A stretch of DNA of 64,000 nt from Pseudomonas koreensis (GTDB lineage Bacteria > Pseudomonadota > Gammaproteobacteria > Pseudomonadales > Pseudomonadaceae), in the NCBI RefSeq assembly GCF_012986595.1, contig NZ_JAAQYM010000002.1:744001-808000 (forward strand), read 5' to 3'. This document shows, piece by piece, positions 38,764 through 45,470 of this stretch. How positions within the stretch are numbered: the stretch's first letter is position 1; each line of letters opens with the position of its first letter. A model generated the notes under the pieces. The model was not told the DNA's origin, ran no database searches, and saw only the letters and a list, made by a program, of their open reading frames with translations. The position numbers and the translations under genes are program-made.

Positions 38764-41448
38764 ATGTCGGACGCATTGAGCCAATGCATTGAACTTGAAA
38801 GCGGTTCCCGATTTTATCGCGGAGATCTTCATATTCATTCTCATTCAGCGTCACACGATGTGACCGACAGTGAAATGACACCCCAAGCCATCGTTGCCAC
38901 TGCAGTCCGCGAAAACTTAAAAATTATCGCTATCGCGGACCACAACGAAATAACTAACATTCAAGCTGCATTGAAGGCTGGGAGTGATGCCGGAATTTTG
39001 GTAATCCCGGCTGTTGAGCTTTCGACTCCGGAGGGACATTTACTTTGTTATTTCCCTACCTATGAAACACTCGCTAGTTTTCACGGACGATTAGACTTGG
39101 CAGACCGAGGACTGCCAAATAGCCGATGCCGAACTTCGATGCATGCTTGCTTAGAAATAATAAAAGCCCTTGGTGGCTTTGGTATTCTTGCACATGTAGA
39201 TGGTGGGAATGGCTTAGAAACAAATGATCCAGGTGGATCTCCCCACAAAGTAGACATCATCTGTCATCCCGCACTCCTAGCTATTGAGTTAAAAAACGCA
39301 GCATCAGTTGTTCGCTACTCTCCTGAAGACGTTGATCCGGTTCGAATTCAAATAGGAAAGGAGCGAACTGCAAGGCTAGGCCTTGGCGAGCGCCAATACC
39401 TGGCAAGAGTTTTAAGTTCCGACTCTCATACTCTTAATGCCTTGGGACGCAATGCGGCACAGGATAGAAGACTGACTCGTTATAAGATGGCGAAGCCATC
39501 ATTTGGTGGTTTACAGCTAGCGCTTGAAGAAGGCGACTCCCGTATACGTCTAGAAGATGAGATCCCAACGAGCACCCCTTTCATACTCGGGGTGTCGATT
39601 GGTGGTGGTTTCCTGAACAACCAAAGTATTCACTTCAATAGCAACTTAAACTGCATTATCGGAGGCCGCGGAACTGGTAAATCCACTACCTTTGAAGCAG
39701 TACGCTGCCTTACTGGGTCCCCATCAGATGCTGATGTTGTAGATTCTGAAGTATGGCCGCAGAGATTAGATTTATTCTGGCAAGACGAAGCAGGAGAAAT
39801 GCACACCCTTTCTCGCGCGATGCGCGGTGATCTTGTCAATATTGATGACCCTCTAGATGGACCCATAGCTTTTGAAATCGATTGTTTTGGACAAGGGGAG
39901 GCCGCCAGGGTTCGAGAACAGGCGAAGGCAGACCCCTTAGCTCTGATGAAGTATTTGGATACTTTCACTCACGTGGGTGAAGCGATACAGGAAGAACAGG
40001 TTGAGTTGGATAACTTACTGAAGATACAAAACGATATAAATATGGCGAGAAAGAACGTAGATGCAATTCCTCAAACCCAGCGGGCTCTAACTGTTCTACA
40101 GCAACAGCTCCAAGCGTTCGAAGCGGCAAAAGGCTCTGAAATAATTAAGCTTCAACGGGGTCTAGCCACTGAAAAGGCTCTAAAAACAAGCCTTCAAGAG
40201 AAACTAAAAGAACTAAAGCTTCTCGTAGAAAGCGACGAACTTAATGAAAAACTTACTGCGCTAAGGACTCTTGTTGATACGGACGGCATTGAGACTGGAA
40301 AAACCGAAGCAGCTGAAATTATTGCTCAGATGGATGTTTTTTCAGAAGCAGTAAATTTGGCCAAAGCCGCGATAAAAAGTGCATACACCCATCTGCAAAA
40401 GACGACATTAGCAGCAATTGAAGATTGGACTGCAAAAGAACAACCACTTCGAGACGAAGTTGAAGAAAAGAGAAAGCAGCTTGAACAGAATGGCGTAAAA
40501 CTAGATATGTCTCACATCACTAAGCTAGCCAGTGACGAGGCAACCCATCAAAAAACACTAATTAGCTTAAGAGCTTGGGAACCTGTTTTAAAATCTTTAC
40601 ATAAGGATTACTCAGAGGCCTTGGCTCGAAGATGGGCTGCACGGAGAAAAATTTCTTCACTGAGACAAGCCTATGCAGTTAAAGCCTCCAAAGCTTTAGC
40701 AGAAGTCCTATCAGACCTTCAGGTCAAACTTCAATATATAGACAGCGCTTATTCCGAAGAAGCCGTTTCAATAATTGCCACAGCAATGACATGGCGTACA
40801 TCAAACCATGTTAAAGCCCGAGCAATTGTAGAAAAACTAACTATCCCCGGATTACTTAGCGCAATAACCAAGTCGCAATATAGCTCGGTATCAGATATCG
40901 AAATTGAGAAAAATGTAAAGCTCTTCACAACTGGAGACGCCAGAGACATTATTGCACAGTTAGGAGATCCATCAGTTCGCGCGGCGTTAGAAACATGTCA
41001 CGTCGACGACCTTCCAAAGTTAATGGTAACTCGACGCATTGATGAGGGACCGAGTCCGAAATATATTCACAGAGACTTCTCTCGTCTATCGTTAGGTCAG
41101 CAACAATCCGTACTGCTCGCATTAATACTTTCATCTGATAGCAAACGACCAATGATAATTGACCAGCCAGAAGACAATCTAGACAGCGAATTCATCTTCC
41201 ATACATTCGTTCCCGTGCTCCGTAGGGCTAAAGAACGTCGACAGGTTATAATTGTCACTCATAACGCCAATATTGCTGTTCTTGGTGATGCAGAGCAGCT
41301 CATTGTCTTCAAGAGCAATAGTGAAACAAGTAAAATTGTTGCTAGAGGGTCAATTGATGATATCAATGCCCGTGATGCCGCCTGCAAGATTCTAGAAGGG
41401 GCTAGGGAAGCATTCACTCGGCGAGCCCGCATATACGGAATTTCCTAA
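38764..41448 (+). CDS. PHP phosphoesterase fused to an SMC/Rad50-like ATPase (TrlF-like)
   Basis: An 894-residue protein. Residues 18-255 are a PHP metal-dependent phosphoesterase: DLHIHSHS (Asp21, His23, His25), ADHNE (59-62), AHVDG (His144) and SSDSHT (Asp220, His222). Walker A is IIGGRGTGKST (300-308). A long coiled-coil region (about 420-690) separates it from the ABC signature LSLGQQQ (about 775), Walker B MIIDQPEDNLD (about 797) and an H-loop VTHNAN. It resembles proteins annotated TrlF-family AAA-like ATPase (from memory). ATG 38764 has AAGGA upstream. Nuclease or phosphatase activity gated by ATPase is inferred. Confidence 0.85.
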   Translation: MSDALSQCIELESGSRFYRGDLHIHSHSASHDVTDSEMTPQAIVATAVRENLKIIAIADHNEITNIQAALKAGSDAGILVIPAVELSTPEGHLLCYFPTYETLASFHGRLDLADRGLPNSRCRTSMHACLEIIKALGGFGILAHVDGGNGLETNDPGGSPHKVDIICHPALLAIELKNAASVVRYSPEDVDPVRIQIGKERTARLGLGERQYLARVLSSDSHTLNALGRNAAQDRRLTRYKMAKPSFGGLQLALEEGDSRIRLEDEIPTSTPFILGVSIGGGFLNNQSIHFNSNLNCIIGGRGTGKSTTFEAVRCLTGSPSDADVVDSEVWPQRLDLFWQDEAGEMHTLSRAMRGDLVNIDDPLDGPIAFEIDCFGQGEAARVREQAKADPLALMKYLDTFTHVGEAIQEEQVELDNLLKIQNDINMARKNVDAIPQTQRALTVLQQQLQAFEAAKGSEIIKLQRGLATEKALKTSLQEKLKELKLLVESDELNEKLTALRTLVDTDGIETGKTEAAEIIAQMDVFSEAVNLAKAAIKSAYTHLQKTTLAAIEDWTAKEQPLRDEVEEKRKQLEQNGVKLDMSHITKLASDEATHQKTLISLRAWEPVLKSLHKDYSEALARRWAARRKISSLRQAYAVKASKALAEVLSDLQVKLQYIDSAYSEEAVSIIATAMTWRTSNHVKARAIVEKLTIPGLLSAITKSQYSSVSDIEIEKNVKLFTTGDARDIIAQLGDPSVRAALETCHVDDLPKLMVTRRIDEGPSPKYIHRDFSRLSLGQQQSVLLALILSSDSKRPMIIDQPEDNLDSEFIFHTFVPVLRRAKERRQVIIVTHNANIAVLGDAEQLIVFKSNSETSKIVARGSIDDINARDAACKILEGAREAFTRRARIYGIS

Positions 41449-41734
41449 CCCTTGTTGAGTCAGGTAGCCCTCCGTCAAATCGGCCTACGAACCAATGAGC
41501 GGAGGCCCCATGCGAAAAGCACAGAGCGTGTGCCGACATTCGCACTGCACCAAAACCGGCTCCCTCTAATACGGGCGTAAATGGGCTTGAATGTAACGAT
41601 CTGTGGCTGTCGATTGGATTGCATGGTACCGAATCTATTATTCATACTAGGGCAGCGCACGCGATCATGTATCCCTAAATGTATCCCAACCGTAGCAAAC
41701 CTCTCTGAAGGCCATGAGTTTACTGGAAAATCCC
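41449..41734. other. Gene-free island end with short direct repeats
   Basis: No ORF is convincing. Two copies of ATGTATCCC (41667-41675 and 41679-41687) lie about 50 bases inside the right repeat and could be integrase arm-binding sites. The integrase gene normally next to such a site is absent. Confidence 0.45.
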
Positions 41735-41793
41735 AGTCTCCCTCGGGGCACCAAAATTAAGAAAGGTCTTGCTTAGCAAGGCCTTTTTTTTCG
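41735..41793 (+). repeat. attR-like direct repeat (59 bp)
   Basis: It is an exact copy of 33951-34009: the last 19 bases of tRNA-Leu with CCA, then the terminator. The tRNA body is missing here, so this is the distal att half-site. Confidence 0.92.
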
Positions 41794-41848
41794 TCTGCTG
41801 AAAAGTTGGGCAATTATTTTTGCGTAACCGTGCTACGAGAAGTGTGGG

Positions 41849-41968
41849 CTAAACGCTGAGCGATTGATCACAGCAATATGCAAGAGAATCTGCAGCTATG
41901 ACTTTGGCGCCATGCCGTGGCAATGGGCGACTGGCCGCATCGGTTAAACGTGCTGCAGGTTGTGCCAC
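41849..41968 (-). pseudogene. PAAR gene 5' fragment (second copy, broken)
   Basis: The minus strand keeps AAGGACTCAGTT and a GTG start (41968), then reads VAQPAARLTD and HGAK, clearly homologous to VAKPAARLTD and HGAK of the island PAAR protein. Homology covers roughly 100 bases (41895-41994), including the upstream ribosome site. The frame then diverges and stops after 39 codons. The rest of the PAAR gene and any effector are missing. Confidence 0.8.
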
Positions 41969-42013
41969 AACTGAGTCCTTGCCATGGTCGCCTAGTCCAT
42001 TGAACGCTTGGGT

Positions 42014-42370
42014 TCAAAGCCTACTGGCGACTTCCTTCCAGATGTAGGCGTAGTTGTATTTCAGCCAACGAACCAGCACTTTATCGAACTGCCTAAGAAA
42101 CCAGCTGCGCTCTCTAGCTGCCAGCCTTTCTTCTATCGACTGTCTGAGTTTGTCGGGATCGAACCCAGTCCACACCGGAGGCACAGCTGCAACGAGATTG
42201 GTGAAGCACACCGGCGCAACCTCTGAATAAAGAATTTCGTAAAGTATTTCAGGGGCGACGCCTCTTACCTTATCCGACACGTAGTCATATTCTACGGGAA
42301 AATCATTGAATGGCTCAGAGAGTGCAGCTCTCACTTCTGTCAGTTGTGGTTCATTCAGAAAATGCTCCAA
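42014..42370 (-). CDS. DUF7079-like small protein
   Basis: A 118-residue cytoplasmic protein starting at a TTG (42370) with GGAGGAG eight bases upstream. Features are LTEVRAALSEPFNDFPVEYD and a Trp/Tyr-rich C-terminus (VRWLKYNYAYIWKEV). It resembles small proteins of the DUF7079 type that occur near polymorphic toxin loci; this is from memory. It lies next to the PAAR fragment on the same strand, which suggests an orphan immunity gene. Confidence 0.65.
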   Translation of the reverse strand: MEHFLNEPQLTEVRAALSEPFNDFPVEYDYVSDKVRGVAPEILYEILYSEVAPVCFTNLVAAVPPVWTGFDPDKLRQSIEERLAARERSWFLRQFDKVLVRWLKYNYAYIWKEVASRL

Positions 42371-42437
42371 CGAGAAAACTCCTCCAGTTGCGTTCCACTG
42401 GCGCGGCGCAGTTCAAACGACGAGCCGAGACAGGAAC

Positions 42438-42698
42438 TCAGATATCTGGATCAGGCGTACGCTCGGCTTGAGACCCTCCCCCAAACAAACGCTCAGCTAT
42501 CTGAAGACCTCGTTCCTGGCCTTCCTCCGTCAACCAGATCGATTTGTTCCTGTTTACCGGATCACTGATGAAACCCTGCTCATGCAATCGGTTCATGACT
42601 TCAAAATCGAACCCTTTCCATGCATTGCCTTCGTCGGAACTGAACGCGGCCAAAAGGCCAAGCACAGCCTCATCAATCAACTTTTCATCGTATTCCAT
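42438..42698 (-). CDS. DUF6429-like small protein
   Basis: An 86-residue protein reading MEYDEKLIDEAVLGLLAAFS and AWKGFDFEVMNRLHEQGFIS, then SIWLTEEGQERG. The pattern of a helix, AWKGFD, LHEQG and LTEEG matches the DUF6429 family. ATG 42698 has GGAG eight bases upstream; a second ATG at 42716 is possible. Function unknown. Confidence 0.72.
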   Translation of the reverse strand: MEYDEKLIDEAVLGLLAAFSSDEGNAWKGFDFEVMNRLHEQGFISDPVNRNKSIWLTEEGQERGLQIAERLFGGGSQAERTPDPDI

Positions 42699-42840
42699 GA
42701 TCGTCGCTCCGCTCATATGTCTGAATTAACGTCGAGTTTTTGTGGCACCTCATTCTCACTGGCCATCCTGAGAAACTCGCTCTGTTGCTTAGGTCATTGA
42801 ATATTCCAGCGCGGTACGTGCAACCTGTTTTGCCTCGGGA

Positions 42841-42869
42841 CTGCATCTGATGCGTCCACTCAGTATAAT
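42841..42869 (+). promoter_or_regulatory. Candidate promoter upstream of 42964 gene
   Basis: A perfect -10 TATAAT (42864-42869) is preceded at 17 bases by the weak -35 CTGCAT (42841-42846). It is followed by a GC-rich hairpin CCGCCTACAGGCGG (42876-42889) in the 5' leader of the 42964 gene. Confidence 0.4.
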
Positions 42870-42963
42870 CACCCCCCGCCTACAGGCGGTCTGCCGCCCG
42901 TTGCGGCTTTCGTTGGTCGTACCGAATTTCAAGACTCATGCTCAAGGACATCCAAGGCCAACC

Positions 42964-43293
42964 ATGGAAACCTCACTGGAAACAGTCGCCCTGTTCTCCC
43001 TCAAACTCGCTTACGAAGAAGAGGGCCTGAGCCCGATTCTGCGCGATGACATGGTCATGGGGGATTATCAGAAAGACGTGTTCGAATTGCTGGTGCGCCG
43101 TGGGGATGTGCAGACCATTCAGTTCAAAATGAATGAGTGCCTGGGTTTGGCGATGGAAGCCTTGGGCGGCGTCGAGAAACCGTTGGGCCGCGAGCTGCAC
43201 AAGCTGTCAGCCGATTTCAGCCAGGCGCAGTCGCTGGAGCAGCTTGCTCCGCCGCTCCTCGCGCTCAAAGGCTATTTGAAAGACATTCTTTGA
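42964..43293 (+). CDS. Conserved hypothetical protein (109 aa)
   Basis: A cytoplasmic, mainly helical protein beginning METSLETVALFSLKLAYEEE. ATG 42964 has AAGG upstream; the longer frame from 42850 looks non-coding. It contains no membrane segment, cysteines are few, and no motif is recognised. Its GC-rich codon use matches core genes, so it is probably part of the chromosome backbone. Confidence 0.72.
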   Translation: METSLETVALFSLKLAYEEEGLSPILRDDMVMGDYQKDVFELLVRRGDVQTIQFKMNECLGLAMEALGGVEKPLGRELHKLSADFSQAQSLEQLAPPLLALKGYLKDIL

Positions 43294-43311
43294 CCGACCT
43301 GACGTCGCGCC

Positions 43312-44061
43312 TTAGCGGCGCGCCTTCAACACCCGAATATCCGTCGCGAATCCATCCGCACCGACAATCTTCTTCCAGCCCACGTACTGAAACTCGCCCC
43401 GCTCATCGATGTAATCACCCTTCTCCACCGACCGGCCACCGACGATGGCCACGCGTTTTTCCTCGCCACAGCCGCCATCGGATGGGCGAACGGTGTAGAT
43501 CACGTACGGTTTCACATATTGCGTGGCGCGAAAGTACTGGCCGCAGATTTCGTCGACGGTGATCAGCATGGTTTTCAGGCGGGCTTCGCCGTCCATGTCT
43601 TCGTGCAGTTTCAGGAAGGAGATGTCGCCAACGTCGCTGTAGCCGAGTGAACGGGCGCGTTTATATTCGGGGGAGTTCTGGTGGGCGATGCGGCCTTGCT
43701 CGGCGGCCTGGTTCATTCTGGCGGCGAACTCGGCATTGCCTTGAGCAATGGTTGCCTCGGCCTGGGCGGCGACATTTTCGCATTGAGCGAATTCTCGGGA
43801 GCCGAGGTATTGGGGCGTCAGGTTCGAGCGGCGCTGGTTCATGCTCCGCAGGCTGTTCTCCAGGTCGCCGACCACCTCATAAGCGCTGGGTACGCGACCA
43901 CTCTGGACGTCGGCCATTTTTTCCTGCATTCGCTGGCAGTTGGCGAGGTAATACTGCCAACTGCTCTCCGGAGGCTCTTTCCAGGCGGCGAGTGCCGGGG
44001 TGATGGCGCTGGCGAGTGCGATTGCACAGAGCGTATGTAGAGCAGAAGCAACTTTTGACAT
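43312..44061 (-). CDS. Secreted hypothetical protein
   Basis: A 249-residue protein with a Sec signal peptide (SALHTLCAIALASAITPALA, cleavage near residue 25). The mature part has a helical region with Gln and Ala (AAQAEATIAQGNAEFAARMN) and a C-terminal beta region with GGCGEEKRVAIVGGRSVEKG. Several cysteines could pair in the periplasm. ATG 44061 is the start of the signal peptide; its ribosome site is weak. Function unknown. Confidence 0.75.
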   Translation of the reverse strand: MSKVASALHTLCAIALASAITPALAAWKEPPESSWQYYLANCQRMQEKMADVQSGRVPSAYEVVGDLENSLRSMNQRRSNLTPQYLGSREFAQCENVAAQAEATIAQGNAEFAARMNQAAEQGRIAHQNSPEYKRARSLGYSDVGDISFLKLHEDMDGEARLKTMLITVDEICGQYFRATQYVKPYVIYTVRPSDGGCGEEKRVAIVGGRSVEKGDYIDERGEFQYVGWKKIVGADGFATDIRVLKARR

Positions 44062-44088
44062 GAGTAGTCCATTACAGGAATCAAGAAA

Positions 44089-44128
44089 GTGGCGCGACGC
44101 TACTATTTTGTTATCTTGCCGTCCATTG
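44089..44128 (+). repeat. Duplicated upstream region, copy 1
   Basis: The segment GTGGCGCGACGCTACTATTT, then TGTTATCTTGCCGTCC, resembles 44565-44605. Each copy lies before one of two paralogous genes, so the duplication took in regulatory DNA. Confidence 0.65.
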
Positions 44129-44181
44129 CCGGTAAGCGTGTCTGAGGCAGGCACTGCAACTGATTGCGAAGGATGGATACG

Positions 44182-44556
44182 ATGGATGTTTTGTTTTTCT
44201 TTATCGCCTGGGCAGGCATGTGGGTCTGGGTCGTCCGCAACCGTAGCAGCTGGAATCTGCTCCTCGCCAACTTGCTGGGCGCCGCCAGCGGATTGATGGT
44301 GGGTGTGGTGGTCGAGCAGCTTTACGTGGGCTTGTTCGGAGCGCCCCGGCCAACCGTCCCCAGCCTCATGCGCACCGTGGTGGAAATGCTGTCATTCGCT
44401 GCCGCCGTGATTGGCGTATGGATGCTGGTAGCCCACCGCTCGCAGGTCGAACATCCGGTTCTTCGCCAACTGCTGGCCGGCCTTTGCGGCATTGTGGCCG
44501 GCATCACGGCGATCATGTTTTTTGCGCAGATTAATCCGCCAAATCTCGGCATGTGA
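44182..44556 (+). CDS. Small inner-membrane protein, paralogue A
   Basis: A 124-residue protein with about three or four membrane helices (VLFFFIAWAGMWVWVVRNRS, LLGAASGLMVGVVVEQLYVG, LSFAAAVIGVWMLVAHRS, LCGIVAGITAIMFFAQ). ATG 44182 has AAGGA upstream; an ATG three codons earlier is possible. Its N-terminal 45 residues are paralogous to the next gene's N-terminus (W-V-V-[RK]-N-R-[SG]-S-W-N-L). Function unknown. Confidence 0.72.
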   Translation: MDVLFFFIAWAGMWVWVVRNRSSWNLLLANLLGAASGLMVGVVVEQLYVGLFGAPRPTVPSLMRTVVEMLSFAAAVIGVWMLVAHRSQVEHPVLRQLLAGLCGIVAGITAIMFFAQINPPNLGM

Positions 44557-44564
44557 ATGTCTTC

Positions 44565-44605
44565 GTGGCGTCAGACCTCTATTTTGGTATCTTGCCGCCC
44601 ATCGT
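44565..44605 (+). repeat. Duplicated upstream region, copy 2
   Basis: GTGGCGTCAGACCTCTATTT, then TGGTATCTTGCCGCCC, matches copy 1 at 44089-44128 with a few changes. It precedes paralogue B. Confidence 0.65.
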
Positions 44606-44666
44606 TATGGTTGATCATCCGCAGTGTGCTGATTTCAGGTTTTTGCAGGTTTAAGGAAAGGATCGA

Positions 44667-45398
44667 ATGGAGTTTCTGAGTTTTCTGGCATTTATCGCCG
44701 CCTGGGGTTTCATGTGGCGCTGGGTGGTGAAAAACCGTGGCAGCTGGAATCTGTTCTACGGCAACGTTGTTGGCGCGGCGGGCGGTTTCATTGTCGGCAT
44801 GGTGGTGCTGTCGATCTTCCTGTCGTTGTTCCCGTCGGCGCATAAGTACGATCGTGCGCCCGCCGAAGAGGTGATCACGCAGAGCGATGTGACCACCAGT
44901 CTGCTGCCGGAAGCCGAGTCGGACTCGACGTCCGCGACGCTGGAAAACGCGCCGGGCTTTGCCGCGATCGAGCCGGACAACCAACCTTCGCCGCCGGACT
45001 CCGCACTGTTGCCGAACTACGCCAGCCGCGCACCGAAATCGATGGCGGAACAAGCCGTTCTGGATCAGAGCGACGCGCAAGGCCGCAAAGCGTTTAACGC
45101 GCTGCGCGACAAGCTTGGGAAAAACGCCGACAGCGATAAATCGATGCTCGCCTATGTCATGTGCAGCCCGCTGGTCACCAGCACGCTGCGCTTCCCGGCG
45201 TCGGCGCGCTTTGCCGACAGTTCTGCCATTGTCACCCAGCGCTTCAAGGATCAGGTCTACACCCTGAGCAACAAGATCACCGCGCGCAACATGAACGGCG
45301 ATGACGTCACTTATCGCTTCGACTGCTCAGTGCAAGAGCAACCCGCGTCTGCCGAATGGCGACTGCTGGCGCTGAAGCTGCAGAAGACCGACTCTTAA
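44667..45398 (+). CDS. Membrane-anchored protein, paralogue B with periplasmic-type C-terminal domain
   Basis: A 243-residue protein. Residues 1-50 hold two membrane helices (FLSFLAFIAAWGFMWRWVV, VGAAGGFIVGMVVLSIFLSL) paralogous to the previous gene. An acidic, Asp/Ser/Pro-rich linker follows. A C-terminal domain (from about 125, KSMLAYVMCSPLVTSTLRFP ... RFDCSVQEQ) has two cysteines. The ribosome site AAGGAAAGGATCGA is good. The C-terminal fold is not recognised. Confidence 0.75.
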   Translation: MEFLSFLAFIAAWGFMWRWVVKNRGSWNLFYGNVVGAAGGFIVGMVVLSIFLSLFPSAHKYDRAPAEEVITQSDVTTSLLPEAESDSTSATLENAPGFAAIEPDNQPSPPDSALLPNYASRAPKSMAEQAVLDQSDAQGRKAFNALRDKLGKNADSDKSMLAYVMCSPLVTSTLRFPASARFADSSAIVTQRFKDQVYTLSNKITARNMNGDDVTYRFDCSVQEQPASAEWRLLALKLQKTDS

Positions 45399-45470
45399 GC
45401 CTCGTTTAAGGGTTCAAGGCGCCGGCTGCGCTATCATCGCCAGCCAGTGCGCCTTGAGCTTTGCCTCCGA

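Larger units (their letters stand above)
33951..41793. mobile_element. tRNA-Leu-integrated genomic island (about 7.8 kb)
   Basis: The segment is bounded by identical 59-bp repeats, the left one being the 3' end of tRNA-Leu plus its terminator. This is the footprint of a tyrosine-recombinase element. It carries a T6SS cargo operon, phage-like debris and an AT-rich protease/ATPase pair that clearly differs in base composition from the GC-rich flanks. No integrase, relaxase or structural phage gene is recognisable, so the element seems non-autonomous or decayed. Confidence 0.85.

Noticed and set aside
41475..41660. A 61-codon minus-strand ORF next to attR as an integrase remnant
   Set aside because: It contains none of the R-H-R-Y box residues in a recognisable context and has no ribosome site.
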